A program made the position numbers and the translations under genes. From positions 1-41,884 of the forward strand of contig JAJFVE010000087.1 of assembly GCA_021371965.1 (NCBI GenBank): a stretch of 41,884 nt of DNA. The letters are read 5' to 3'. This DNA comes from Planctomycetaceae bacterium. GTDB taxonomy: Bacteria > Planctomycetota > Phycisphaerae > SM23-33. Position 1 is the first letter of the stretch, and the number at the start of each line of letters is the position of its first letter. Shown piece after piece: positions 15,394-24,213 of this stretch. Under the pieces are notes generated by a model. The model was not told where the DNA came from and did no database searches. It saw only the letters and a list, made by a program, of their open reading frames with translations.

Positions 15394-17176
15394 ATAAATC
15401 TATCCAGAACGGGCTGCACCACACGCATTGCCCATCCGTCTGCCGGGCGCGGACGAAGTACCACGCCTCCTCGAGCGGTCTGCCGCGGCGGTCGTCGGCC
15501 CACTGAGCTTTGAAGTCCAGGCAGTCCATCTCCACCGGCAAGTCCGCCAGCACGAACCCGCAGTGCACGATCTGCACCGCGGCGATGGGCGCGGTCCCGT
15601 GTATGTTGATGTCGAACACCGGCGTGTCGCTGGCGGCGAGTCTAATCTCGCTGCCCATCGGATAACCGTTGCACGTCACGTCCGCGGCGATCCTGGCGCC
15701 ACTTGTGGCGTAGCATCTTCTTTCGTACAGCGCCCGAAAGATCGAGGCACTATCCAGAGTCCTGGATTGTACCGCAGTTAACCCATTGCACGCGCCATGC
15801 CCGACGCTGGGCCAACCGTCATGGTTATCCGTTCCGCCGGTGAACCCGAACCGGTATCCGCGCATCAGCGCGGTGCGGGCGCTGCCGCCCAGCCCGCCGC
15901 AGGCGATCTTCCACTGCTCGTCGAGCACCTCCGACTCATAGCACCCGCTACCCTGCACGATCTCGAACAGCCGCACCGCCCGCCGCTCGGGCGGGATGGG
16001 AAAGTGCATCGCGTTCCAGAGCGGCCGCCCGTCGGGCCCGCTCATGCCTCCGGTGTTGCGATTAGTGTGGTGCGGCACGATGATAGTCTTGCCCGGCGTG
16101 CACAACGACGCCAGATGGTGCAGGTCGTAGAAGAAGTGCGGGCCCTTGTATCGCGGCCACAGTTCGCTCTCGAAGCGGTCGGTCAACTCCAGGAACATCT
16201 CGATGCTGTCGCAGTAGATGTTGCCATGGCCGCCGCGGCATCCCAGTTCGGCCCCGACGATCGGACAGAACCGCCCAGGCTCGTTGAATCGCCGCAGCAC
16301 GTCGGTCTGATATCGCGTCGTCAGCGGCGTGTAGTACTTGCCCGTCATCGCCATGTGGTCCGCCGGGCCTGCGAAGTCCAGGCACAGTTCGTCGCGGGCG
16401 CTGGTCAACGCGTCGGCAAGATTCCGCTGGGCGTCGCAGCTCACGTGGCAGTGCCAGTGAAACTCGCCGAACCAGATGGGCGTTCCATCGGCGGCGAGCG
16501 GCGTCGGATTGGATGTCGCCGTGCGCCCGGCGGCGTCGGTAACTGTTACACGCAATCCCCGTGCAGCAGCGGGCAGCTCGACGCGCGTGGCGGCTAACGC
16601 CGCTTGCGGCTTGGCAGTTGTTCCCCCGTCGCCGCCGACAAGGGTGATCTCGCTTCCGTCAGAAATCGCGGGATTGTCATGACAATCGAACTGCTCGACG
16701 AACACGGCGCCATCGGGTTTGCGAAGTGCCTTGATGGTAGCAGCGGAACTCGCGATAAATTGAAAACCAGCCTCGGCGGTGACTGGTGCAAAGCTGCGAC
16801 TCTTGATCGCGTCTGTCACTCCTGCCGAAACCGCCCACGTCACGCCCGCGGTGTGACTGCTGCGCATCTCGGGGATGTCCAGTTCCAGCAATGCCCCGGC
16901 GCTCAGGGCCTTGTCGATCTTCACGATCGCCGCCGAAAAGGTCTCTGTGAAGAAGTCCCAGTCCGCCACCATCTCCTCCATCGTCATGCGGTGCACGATC
17001 TCCAGCGAAGCCCCATCCGCGCGCACGGCCACGACCTTCACAGACATCGCCGCGGTAAAGGAGTTTCCCCGCAACCGCAGCAGCGCCCCTGCCGGAACGG
17101 CATCTGTCAAACGCAGAACCATCTTCGGCGGCAGCGCGCCGCCGACAACGACAGTAATGATTCCTTCATTGCTCAT
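15392..17176 (-). CDS. DUF3604/PHP-like metal-dependent hydrolase
   Basis: This 594-residue protein has an N-terminal half of beta-rich, possibly carbohydrate- or ligand-binding sequence. From about residue 236 it has a PHP-like metal site: GEFHWHCHVSCD (236-247), GPADHMA (about 272), GAELGC, PHHTNRN (about 368) and FTGGTDNHDG (about 445). The spread of histidines and aspartates matches the DUF3604/CehA-like branch of PHP-domain phosphoesterases. A C-terminal beta domain ends in WYFVRARQTDGQCVWCSPFW, which is typical of DUF3604. No signal peptide is obvious. The substrate is unknown. Its place in the glycan locus suggests a phosphate- or ester-bearing sugar, as inference only. Confidence 0.78.
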   Translation of the reverse strand: MSNEGIITVVVGGALPPKMVLRLTDAVPAGALLRLRGNSFTAAMSVKVVAVRADGASLEIVHRMTMEEMVADWDFFTETFSAAIVKIDKALSAGALLELDIPEMRSSHTAGVTWAVSAGVTDAIKSRSFAPVTAEAGFQFIASSAATIKALRKPDGAVFVEQFDCHDNPAISDGSEITLVGGDGGTTAKPQAALAATRVELPAAARGLRVTVTDAAGRTATSNPTPLAADGTPIWFGEFHWHCHVSCDAQRNLADALTSARDELCLDFAGPADHMAMTGKYYTPLTTRYQTDVLRRFNEPGRFCPIVGAELGCRGGHGNIYCDSIEMFLELTDRFESELWPRYKGPHFFYDLHHLASLCTPGKTIIVPHHTNRNTGGMSGPDGRPLWNAMHFPIPPERRAVRLFEIVQGSGCYESEVLDEQWKIACGGLGGSARTALMRGYRFGFTGGTDNHDGWPSVGHGACNGLTAVQSRTLDSASIFRALYERRCYATSGARIAADVTCNGYPMGSEIRLAASDTPVFDINIHGTAPIAAVQIVHCGFVLADLPVEMDCLDFKAQWADDRRGRPLEEAWYFVRARQTDGQCVWCSPFWIDL

Positions 17177-17192
17177 GCAAACCTTCTTCTCA

Positions 17193-17277
17193 GGTGCCGT
17201 GGCGGGAGGTCCGAAGGACCGACAGCCACGAACAATCGGGGATGGTGGCTGCGGGCTGCGTCCGCCGCCACGGCACC
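17193..17277. repeat. Cruciform-like structured repeat, copy 1
   Basis: Perfect 13-base outer arms GGTGCCGTGGCGG (17193-17205) and its complement (17265-17277) enclose an inner pair (AGCCACG at 17224-17230 with its partner ending at 17250). A small GGTCC-GAA-GGACC hairpin lies on the left side. A second copy with the same plan and partly different sequence lies at 24214-24311. It sits between the DUF362 gene and the DUF3604 gene. Confidence 0.8.
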
Positions 17278-17287
17278 CGCGCCCGTG

Positions 17288-18376
17288 CTACCGGATCTCT
17301 TTGAGCTTGTACTTGGGGCTGCCCAGGCCGACCTTTTCACACTCCTCAATCTGGATGTACGGGTCCTTGCCGTGGATCTGCTGGAACAGGTGCCCCTTGC
17401 CGCTGCGCTTCAGCGGCGCCGGCAGCGAGCCTTCGATGAAATCCTCGGCCTTGACCAGGTCCAGCGCCGCCGTCTCCGCGGCCACGATGTCGTCGCTGGC
17501 GAGGATGCCGATATCCGGCACAAGCGAGGGCGTGGTGAAGCCCCAGCAGTCGCAGAACGGCGTGATCGACAGCAGCGCCGTGACGAACAGCACCGCACCG
17601 GGGGCGAAGCCCTTGAGGCACTCGCGGGTGGTGACGGCCATGCCGTGCTGGAAGTAGCGGTATCCGCCCTGATCGATCGTGATCGCATCCTTCGGGCAGG
17701 CAAGCTGGCAGTGCATGCAGTATTTGCAGTGGTGATCGAAGATGTCGATCTTGCCGTCCTTGAACGTGATAGCCGAGTTGGGGCAGTTGTCGCGGCAGAG
17801 CAGACAGCCGGTGCATTTCTTCTGGTCCCACTCGAACGCAGCGGCCATCAGGCGGTGGATGCGCCCGCGCGTGGGCCCGTCGACGCAGCCCATGGCGATG
17901 TTCTTGATCGCCCCGCCAAACCCGCTGTGCCCGTGCCCCTTGCCATGCGAGAGCACGATCATCGCATCGGCATCGACGATATTGCCGGCCAGCTCGACCG
18001 TCTTCATCGTGCGATAGTTCACGCGGCGCGAGTAGACATACTTGTCGGCCGCGCCGGCCACCGGCAACAATTGGCAGCCGAGCGTCTCGGCGGTGTATCC
18101 GCGTGCGGCCGCCGCGGCCACCGCGCCGGGCGAGTCGGTCACAAACGGCGAGCCGCCGGCGTCCTTGACGGCTTTGACCACGCGGCCGGCCAGCAGCGGG
18201 TGGATGGTCGAGAACCCCATCCCGCCGCCGAGGTGCATCTTGATGGCGACGCGTTTGCCCTGGAACCGCTTGGACAAGTCCCAGTCAGCCATCATGCGGT
18301 CCAGCAGCGCCGGCAGGGTGGCCTCGGCGCGGAGTTCCTTGGGGCGGGCGGAAGCGAATGTAACTTTGGCGGGCAT
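17288..18376 (-). CDS. DUF362 protein with two 4Fe-4S clusters
   Basis: This 362-residue protein joins a DUF362 domain to a bacterial ferredoxin domain. The DUF362 part (1-180) includes VAIKMHLGGGMGFSTIHP (43-60) and SHGKGHGHSGFGGAIKNIAMGC (143-164). The ferredoxin part has two perfect cluster motifs, CTGCLLCRDNCP (C188, C191, C194, C198) and CKYCMHCQLACP (C217, C220, C223, C227). The C-terminal part again looks like DUF362 (PDIGILASDDIVAAETAALDL). Such proteins are common in anaerobes; their reaction is unknown, and electron transfer to a partner is likely. The ATG at 18376 has AAGGAGAGG just upstream. The longer frame to 18442 only translates a palindromic repeat. Confidence 0.88.
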   Translation of the reverse strand: MPAKVTFASARPKELRAEATLPALLDRMMADWDLSKRFQGKRVAIKMHLGGGMGFSTIHPLLAGRVVKAVKDAGGSPFVTDSPGAVAAAAARGYTAETLGCQLLPVAGAADKYVYSRRVNYRTMKTVELAGNIVDADAMIVLSHGKGHGHSGFGGAIKNIAMGCVDGPTRGRIHRLMAAAFEWDQKKCTGCLLCRDNCPNSAITFKDGKIDIFDHHCKYCMHCQLACPKDAITIDQGGYRYFQHGMAVTTRECLKGFAPGAVLFVTALLSITPFCDCWGFTTPSLVPDIGILASDDIVAAETAALDLVKAEDFIEGSLPAPLKRSGKGHLFQQIHGKDPYIQIEECEKVGLGSPKYKLKEIR

Positions 18377-18419
18377 GCAACCTCTCCTTATAGTGTCGCG
18401 GACATCTTGCCGCGAATCC

Positions 18420-18438
18420 CGCGGGCGTCTCGCCCGCG
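18420..18438. repeat. Palindromic repeat CGCGGGC-GTCTC-GCCCGCG
   Basis: A 7-bp stem surrounds the conserved GTCTC loop. Outer sequence (GTGTCGCG near 18393 and CGCGACAC ending at 18442) could extend the structure. It lies between the isomerase-like stop and the DUF362 start. Confidence 0.8.
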
Positions 18439-18449
18439 ACACGGTTCAC

Positions 18450-19223
18450 CTACGAGGCCATTTTTCTCATCGCGGCCAGTGCGACCGGCAGGTCGGCCTC
18501 GGGATTGTTCATCTTTCCCTCGATGGACACGCGGCCGTTATACCCGATCTTCTTCAGGGCGGCGAAAAACTCTTTCATCTTTTCACACGGCTCGACGCCC
18601 GGCGCCAGGCGGTTGGCGCAGGTCGCGACGTGCGTGTGAACCAGCAGCGCAGCGTGATCGGTGATATCTAACGCCGGCCGCTCATCGCGTGCCCAGTGAA
18701 AGCTGTCGGCCAGCACGCGGAAGCTGGGATGATTGACCCGGCGCGCGACGCAGGCCGCCTCGGCGACGGAGTTGATCATGTTGCACTCGCGGCTGTTCAG
18801 GGGCTCCAGAGCGATTGTCAGCCCATGCCGCCCCGCCAGTTCGGCCAGCAGCCGAGCGAATTCCACGACCTGCTCGAGGGCATTGTTGTGCCCGAAGCCC
18901 TCGGGCACGTTGCGTACGCCGCCCGAGCCGAAGACGACGATCTTCACGCCCGCGCGGGCCGCCCGCTCGATGACGGTAGTGGCGTACTTCCTCAGGACGT
19001 CGACCTTGGCTTCGGACCCAGTGATGCGGATGTCCCAAGGCATGAGGCAGTTGAGCACCTCGCACGGCAGCGGCGCGGCCTTGACCTGCGCCAGCACGCC
19101 CTTGAAGGCAGCCTCATCCTTGTCCGGCACACAGACGCCTGCCACGCGGCCTTCGAAGTAGTCGAAGCCGATCTTGGCCGCCGCATCGGCCAGATCAACA
19201 TTGCAGCAGATTCCGAATCGCAT
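18450..19223 (-). CDS. Sugar phosphate isomerase/epimerase-like TIM-barrel protein
   Basis: This 257-residue protein belongs to the xylose isomerase-like/AP endonuclease 2 TIM-barrel superfamily, which includes hydroxypyruvate isomerase and many sugar epimerases. Supporting blocks are MRFGICCNVDLADAAAKIGFD at the start, VFGSGGVRNVPEGF, IALEPLNSRECNMINS (metal-site glutamate in EPLN), LADSFHWARDE (aspartate and histidine), HTHVAT and VSIEGK (final glutamate). The four-ligand metal site thus looks complete. The true start is the ATG at 19223 with CAGGAGAAG just before it. An upstream extension to 19262 reads through a palindromic repeat. It lies between the URO-D-like and DUF362 genes, and the three are probably one transcript. 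Confidence 0.85.
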   Translation of the reverse strand: MRFGICCNVDLADAAAKIGFDYFEGRVAGVCVPDKDEAAFKGVLAQVKAAPLPCEVLNCLMPWDIRITGSEAKVDVLRKYATTVIERAARAGVKIVVFGSGGVRNVPEGFGHNNALEQVVEFARLLAELAGRHGLTIALEPLNSRECNMINSVAEAACVARRVNHPSFRVLADSFHWARDERPALDITDHAALLVHTHVATCANRLAPGVEPCEKMKEFFAALKKIGYNGRVSIEGKMNNPEADLPVALAAMRKMAS

Positions 19224-19237
19224 GTTCTTCTCCTGTA

Positions 19238-19257
19238 GCATGGGCGGACGCCCATGC
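19238..19257. repeat. Palindromic repeat GCATGGGCG-GA-CGCCCATGC
   Basis: A 9-bp perfect stem with a 2-base loop fills most of the 42-base gap between the URO-D-like stop and the isomerase-like start. It is a variant of the same dispersed palindrome family with A/T at the second stem position. Confidence 0.8.
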
Positions 19258-19265
19258 CACACAGC

Positions 19266-20393
19266 CTACAGCCAACCGGTCATCTGGGCCAGTAGGCGAC
19301 AGTAGTCCACAAACGCCGGCCACGAGACGTCGGCGGGCACGGCGTGGTCGCAACCGGGAATGAACCCGCCGCTTCGCACGACCGGTTCGAGGCGGGCCAG
19401 TTCGTCGCGGATGGCCTGGCCGCCCTTGGCGATGGCGCGCTTGTCGACGCCCATGCGGAACGCCATGGCCTTGCCATAGCGGCCGCGATACTCGTTGATG
19501 TCGTTCAGAGCCGCCACCTCGATCGGGTCGCAGACGTTCACGCCTGACTCGATCCAGATCGGGATCAGCTCGTCGACGAAGCCATCGCTGTCGACGTCGA
19601 TCAGCGGCACGGCCGCCGCTCGGGCGGCGGCGGACCATTCGCGCCAGCTCGGGGCGCAGGTCTCGCGCGTCATCGCCGGCGAGATCATCGCCTTGGCTTT
19701 GTACGCCATGTCTTCATTGATGTAGATGGCGTCTGGGGAGACGTTCTCGAATATCCGCCCGAGCATCGCCGAGACGAAGGTCTTCCAGAACTCAGCCATC
19801 TCGGCCACCAGGTCCGGCTGATCGAGCATCATCATGCACAGGCCTTCAAAGCCGCACCATTCGCGCAGTTGCCAGAAGGGACCAGAAAAGTGGACGGTCA
19901 GCAGCCAGTCGCGCACGGCGGCGCGGGCACACCGGTCGGTGAAGTCTGCCGGAAAACGCCCCGGCGCGTCGAGATCGTAGCGGGCCTTCATCGCGTCCCA
20001 GTCGTCGCGGTTCTCGACGGGGCACTTGATCCATCGCCGCGTGCAGAAATCGCGGGCCGTGCGCAGGTACGTCACGTCGAAGCGGTCGGAGATCTCGCAG
20101 ATGTTGCCCTTCCAGTCCTGGACGATGTAGTGCCCGTCCTTGTGATCGAGCACCTTCTCCTGGAACTGTGGGATCATGCGAAAATCCGCACCCAGATCGA
20201 CGAACGGAGCGACCGACCGGTCCGGCTCGATGCCGATCTGCTCCCACAGGTACTCGTAAGCGTTGACGTTCTCCGGCAGGCCCTCGCTGTACCACCGCGC
20301 AACCGTCGACTGCCGCCCCCAGCCCGGTTCAAATGGAATGCGGCCGGTGTTCTTGAACGTCAGCGTATCGATGTATCGCTGTCGTGGTGTCAT
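19266..20393 (-). CDS. URO-D superfamily protein (second copy)
   Basis: This 375-residue protein is a uroporphyrinogen decarboxylase-like member of the methyltransferase type. It starts TPRQRYIDTLTFKNTGRIPFEPGWG, the common N-terminus of this branch, and has SGPFWQLREWCGFEGLCMMMLDQPDLV, then YINEDMAYKAKAMISPAM, IDVDSDGFVDELIPIWIESGVNVCDPIEVAA and GGFIPGCDHAVPADVSWPAF. The late GCDH...PADVS block resembles the thiol/zinc site of this group. It is only distantly similar to the copy at 5381-6634. The ATG at 20393 is chosen because the in-frame extension to 20540 is made of palindromic repeats; no good ribosome-binding site is visible. It is linked to the isomerase-like gene by a 42-base gap. Confidence 0.85.
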   Translation of the reverse strand: MTPRQRYIDTLTFKNTGRIPFEPGWGRQSTVARWYSEGLPENVNAYEYLWEQIGIEPDRSVAPFVDLGADFRMIPQFQEKVLDHKDGHYIVQDWKGNICEISDRFDVTYLRTARDFCTRRWIKCPVENRDDWDAMKARYDLDAPGRFPADFTDRCARAAVRDWLLTVHFSGPFWQLREWCGFEGLCMMMLDQPDLVAEMAEFWKTFVSAMLGRIFENVSPDAIYINEDMAYKAKAMISPAMTRETCAPSWREWSAAARAAAVPLIDVDSDGFVDELIPIWIESGVNVCDPIEVAALNDINEYRGRYGKAMAFRMGVDKRAIAKGGQAIRDELARLEPVVRSGGFIPGCDHAVPADVSWPAFVDYCRLLAQMTGWL

Positions 20394-20401
20394 GTTCTGT
20401 G

Positions 20402-20535
20402 GCACGGGCGTCTCGCCCGTGCTGTCTTTGTGGCATGGCCGTCTCGGCCATGCATGCGGGCTCCTGACGTTGCGCCTCGGGGAGCATGGGAGAGACGCCC
20501 ATGCCACGCCGGGAGCACGGGCGATACGCCCGTGC
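20402..20535. repeat. Cluster of four palindromic repeats
   Basis: Four hairpins lie in 134 bases: GCACGGGC-GTCTC-GCCCGTGC (20402-20422), GCATGGCC-GTCTC-GGCCATGC (20433-20453), GCATGGG/CCCATGC (20484-20504) and GCACGGGC-GATAC-GCCCGTGC (20515-20535). The first two are in one orientation by loop sequence and the third reads GAGAC, the opposite orientation. They fill the gap between the GH5-like gene and the URO-D-like gene. Stem changes are compensated (C with G, T with A), so pairing seems to be conserved. Confidence 0.88.
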
Positions 20536-20539
20536 CACA

Positions 20540-21568
20540 CTACCGCCCTGTTGCTTTGTGCAGCGCGTCGATTTCCGCCACGTCATACGGTGTGCCGTCT
20601 TGGCGCAGCACGTCGTGGTGCCAGGCCTCGGGCTCCATCGTGCGCGTGGGGTTGCTCCAGGGCAGGAACGTCTGCGTGCGCCCGGCCACCAGGCCCCAGT
20701 TATAGCAGCCGACGCGATGAGCTTTCCACATCGGCAGGTGCGTCTGGAAGAGGCTCTCCATCGTCGCGCGGGCCATCCACTCGGTGACGATCATTGGCCG
20801 CCCAATTGTCTTGAAGCTCTCCACGCATGCCAACGCTTCCTTGAAGGGCATGTAGCAGTGGAAGCTGGTCACGTCGCTGCGGGCGACCATGATGCGGCTG
20901 CACTCGTCCTTGGCCTGGATCGCGTTGATGTCGTCGACGCCGGGGCCTTTGAACACACCGACGGTCAGCGGCTGGCTGGGGCGGACGGCCTGGGCCCAGT
21001 CGAAGGTGGCCGTCAGCAGCGAGCGCGAATCGAACAGCTCGCCGGCGGCCCCGGGCTCGTTGTACAGGTCCCACACGACGACGCGCGGGTCGTCGGCGAA
21101 ACGGCAGATCATGTCGGTGATATACTGTTCGAGCAAGGGTCGCTTGGCGGGATCTTCGCCGATGGCCTTGCCCGGACTGGGCACCCAGCCGCTGTTATGC
21201 ACGCCGACGGCGGGGTCGTCCTGCGGGCCCAGGCGCGGCTGCTTGCCCGAGAACAGGCAATCGTCGAAGAGCACGGGCATGACGGTCATGCCGTTGGCGT
21301 CGGCGATCTCCAGCACGCGCTCGAAGCGCTGCATGAACCCGGCCGGGTCGGCTTCCCACACGACGTACTGCAGGAAGACGCGGATCGAGTTGTAGCCGAT
21401 CTTGCCGGCCCAGCCCAGCTCGCGGGCGATGGTCGGCTCGTCGAAACTCTCGGCCTGCCACATCTCGACGTCGTTGATGGCCGTGCTGGGCAGAAAGTTG
21501 CACCCGACCAGCCAGGGGGTCTTGTCATACCACTTCCACGCCTGCTCGCTCGTCCATTGCCTGTGCAT
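20540..21568 (-). CDS. GH5-like (clan GH-A) glycoside hydrolase
   Basis: This 342-residue protein has the clan GH-A barrel. GYNSIRVFLQYVVW (58-71) and GMTVMPVLFDDCLF (93-106) are barrel strands. VVVWDLYNEPG carries the acid/base E171 after N170, and PMIVTEWMAR has the nucleophile E263. CYNWGLVAGRTQTF near the end carries the aromatic strand-8 residues. It is related to cellulase/mannanase-type enzymes; the exact substrate is not readable. No signal peptide is present. The ATG at 21568 has GGAG 10 bases upstream and follows the GH116 stop by 15 bases, so they are co-transcribed. Confidence 0.87.
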   Translation of the reverse strand: MHRQWTSEQAWKWYDKTPWLVGCNFLPSTAINDVEMWQAESFDEPTIARELGWAGKIGYNSIRVFLQYVVWEADPAGFMQRFERVLEIADANGMTVMPVLFDDCLFSGKQPRLGPQDDPAVGVHNSGWVPSPGKAIGEDPAKRPLLEQYITDMICRFADDPRVVVWDLYNEPGAAGELFDSRSLLTATFDWAQAVRPSQPLTVGVFKGPGVDDINAIQAKDECSRIMVARSDVTSFHCYMPFKEALACVESFKTIGRPMIVTEWMARATMESLFQTHLPMWKAHRVGCYNWGLVAGRTQTFLPWSNPTRTMEPEAWHHDVLRQDGTPYDVAEIDALHKATGR

Positions 21569-21583
21569 CTGCGAAGTCTCCAG

Positions 21584-24190
21584 TTAGCGGCGGGGCTTGC
21601 CCCGCGCGGTTGTTTTCGTGGCGTCGGATGCAGCCCTACCCAAGCGGTCGGGGAAACAACCGCGTCGAGCAATCTCGACCGCCAGCGATTTACCAGCGAC
21701 CAGTTCTCGCGCCGCATTGAGCGTCTTCTCACCCGCCCCGGATAGCTCCAGAGCCTTGAGCTTCAGCTTTCCGCCCAGCACCTTCAGCTCAACGTTCATT
21801 CCACCGCGGGCGGATTTGACCGTGGCGACGCCCCAGGCGTATCCGGTCGACCAGAAGTGCTGGCCTGCCTTGGCGGCGAAGGTCATCTTACCGGTGACGG
21901 CCGAATAAAGGAAACCCGTCAGCGCCGGAACGGCCGCCCACGACGCCATCGCCCGGGCGTAATGGTGCCCGCACTCGGCCTCGTCGAAGGGGCTGCGTTT
22001 GCGGCCGTCGTAGCGGTTGCGGATGTCCTGGATGCACTGCAGGCCCTTGGCCGTCATGCCTTCCTGGATCATGTTGATCGCCGCGACGTATTCGAAGCCC
22101 GTCATCACCTCGGTGAAGTACGGGAACGGCTGCGTCGGGCGGCTGTAGGGGTAGGCGGCCATGAGCATGGCGGCCTCGTCGCCGACGACATAGCCGCGCA
22201 TGCAGTTGAAGTGGTCGCGGAAGCTGTCGCGGCGGTTGTACTTAAGAATGCTGGCCAGCGTCTTACGGATGTTTGCCGGCTTGACCAGGTAGCCCAGCCC
22301 GCACACGTGGGCCATGAACTGTCCGACGAGCTGATCGACCAAACAGCCCTCGCCAAGCTGGCGCGTGAGTTGATCGGGGTCTTTGACGTTGGGGAACGAT
22401 CCTGTGCCCGGCCGCACGTCTTCAGCCGAGGCAGGCACGCGGATCTGGTGAATGTAGTACTCGCCGTTGAACAGGTTGGCGTCGATCCAGCGGCTGCCGC
22501 GCGTGAAGAGGTCGCGGCAGGTGGCGGCGAAGGCTTCGTCGCCGACGCGGCGGGCCATCTCCTCGCCAGATCGCAGCGCGCCCAGGTACCACAGCCCCAT
22601 CTGCGGATTGGGGCCGAAGTATTCGCAGTCCATCGTGTTGTGCTGGCTGCCTTCCATGACGCCGTCCTTGTCGGCGTCCCACCCGCCCGGTAGCCAGCAG
22701 AACTCCAGGGCCTTCTTCACCTTGGGCCAGAGGCGATTGAGCATCGCGTCGTCGCCGCTGAGCTGCCAGTCCCGGTACATCTTCATGATGCAGCCCATTT
22801 GCCCGTCGGCCGCCCCCCAGGCGGTCTCCGTGGCACGCTGCAGGGGCAGGTTCACGCGGAAGCTGATGAGGCCTTCGGCGTTGGTGGCATGGGCGAACTC
22901 AACGTCTCGCATCGTCGCGGCCAGGCCGCCGAACAGCAGCGGCGTGGCCAGCTCGTAGTTCCATACGTGCGTACACGAGCCGTGGCAGCAGCCGCACGCG
23001 TCGGAGCAGCCTTCGAAACCGAACAGCCGCCCGTCGGGCGTGCGGAAGCACGTCTGGCTGCGCAGCGTGCTGAGGTTGAACAGGGCGGCCTCTTTCACCA
23101 CCGCGGGCAGGTCGCTGTCGCAGAAGGTCTTCACGAACTGCACGGTGTCGCGCTCGAGGGCGGGCAGGGCGCGGGCGGTCTTTTCGGCGGCATCCCACGC
23201 GTCCATATATTGTTCGGTGTAGTAGTTGCCGATGGTGTTCTGGCAGGAGCACGTGCCTTCCTTGCACGGCGTCCAGGTCTGGCGGTTGGGGAAGTGCCAG
23301 GTGATCAGGAATGTCACCTCGCGAGTGGACTTGGCCGGCACCGTCAGCGGCACGGCCAGGGCCCCCATCGGGCCTTCGACGTTGCCCGGCTCGGGATTGT
23401 CCAGCCGCCCGTCGGTTTTGAAGTCTTCCCAGAACTTGAGCACGTAGTTGCCCTTGAGCGGGTCGGACTCGGACAGCCAGTAGCTCAACTCGCCGGCGGC
23501 CGTCGTCGTCAGGGCCATCGTGCCCCACCGCTCATCGGCGGGCTCGACGCCCTGCGAGTCCATAAAGATCCCGCGCGCCGCTTTGCCCTTGCGGAAGCGG
23601 TTACGGTTGCCCTTGGTCGCCCCGCCGGACTTGTCCAGGCCGATGTAATTGATCATCACGCCGCAGATCGACGCCTTGATGGGCTTGTTGGTCGGGTTAG
23701 TCAGCACGTAGCGCATGACGGCCGCGGGGATGCCGCTGGCGTCGGCGTCGCAGGGAACCAGCGGGTTGAACGACTCCAGCCGCGCTTGCAGCGGCATGGA
23801 CTCATCCGACAGCGCCACCTGGGCCAGCGGGTACGCGGCGGCAAAGGTACTGTGGGCGAAGCGCGGGTAGCCATGGTTGGCGGCCGTGCAGCCCGAGGCG
23901 CTTTCATACTCGGCCCCGTCGATGGGCCCTTCGAGCAGCCGCGTGACGGCTTTGCCGTCGGCAGTCTGCGCCCGCAAGAGGAACAGCGGGTACGTCACGA
24001 AGTAATGCGTGAAGGGACGAAAGCCCTTGCCCGGGCGGTTGGTGAGTTCCCAGTCCCGCAGGTCGCCGCGGCCGCCCAGGGATACGGTGCCCGTACCGAT
24101 GCCGCCCAGCGGCATTGCGATGCGGAACTGATGCGCCTCGTCGTAGGTCTTGAGTACGGGCCAATTCGGATTGAACTTCGATTTACGCAT
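21584..24190 (-). CDS. GH116 family beta-glycosidase (downstream copy)
   Basis: This 868-residue protein is a bile-acid beta-glucosidase/GBA2-like GH116 enzyme. The N-terminal beta domain begins AMPLGGIGTGTVSLGGRGDLRDWEL (about 25-49). The (alpha/alpha)6 catalytic domain contains a cysteine-rich GCxDACGCCHGSC followed by THVWNYE (about 394-415) and a GSQHNTMDCEYFGPNPQMGLWYLGAL region near 515-540, where family members have the acid/base aspartate. The family hydrolyses beta-glucosides or beta-xylosides. It is a paralogue of the next gene upstream, with the same domain order. No signal peptide is visible. The ATG at 24190 follows a weak purine-rich site; a longer open frame to 24502 lacks homology in its first part and overlaps the upstream gene. 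Confidence 0.9.
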   Translation of the reverse strand: MRKSKFNPNWPVLKTYDEAHQFRIAMPLGGIGTGTVSLGGRGDLRDWELTNRPGKGFRPFTHYFVTYPLFLLRAQTADGKAVTRLLEGPIDGAEYESASGCTAANHGYPRFAHSTFAAAYPLAQVALSDESMPLQARLESFNPLVPCDADASGIPAAVMRYVLTNPTNKPIKASICGVMINYIGLDKSGGATKGNRNRFRKGKAARGIFMDSQGVEPADERWGTMALTTTAAGELSYWLSESDPLKGNYVLKFWEDFKTDGRLDNPEPGNVEGPMGALAVPLTVPAKSTREVTFLITWHFPNRQTWTPCKEGTCSCQNTIGNYYTEQYMDAWDAAEKTARALPALERDTVQFVKTFCDSDLPAVVKEAALFNLSTLRSQTCFRTPDGRLFGFEGCSDACGCCHGSCTHVWNYELATPLLFGGLAATMRDVEFAHATNAEGLISFRVNLPLQRATETAWGAADGQMGCIMKMYRDWQLSGDDAMLNRLWPKVKKALEFCWLPGGWDADKDGVMEGSQHNTMDCEYFGPNPQMGLWYLGALRSGEEMARRVGDEAFAATCRDLFTRGSRWIDANLFNGEYYIHQIRVPASAEDVRPGTGSFPNVKDPDQLTRQLGEGCLVDQLVGQFMAHVCGLGYLVKPANIRKTLASILKYNRRDSFRDHFNCMRGYVVGDEAAMLMAAYPYSRPTQPFPYFTEVMTGFEYVAAINMIQEGMTAKGLQCIQDIRNRYDGRKRSPFDEAECGHHYARAMASWAAVPALTGFLYSAVTGKMTFAAKAGQHFWSTGYAWGVATVKSARGGMNVELKVLGGKLKLKALELSGAGEKTLNAARELVAGKSLAVEIARRGCFPDRLGRAASDATKTTARGKPRR

Positions 24191-24213
24191 TGTTTTCACT
24201 TTCAAGCGGGTTA

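Noticed and set aside
16604..18664. A 686-codon plus-strand open frame
   Set aside because: It runs opposite to the DUF3604, DUF362 and isomerase-like genes, has no recognisable domain, and is rich in Arg, His, Ala and Gly as expected for an antisense frame in GC-rich DNA.
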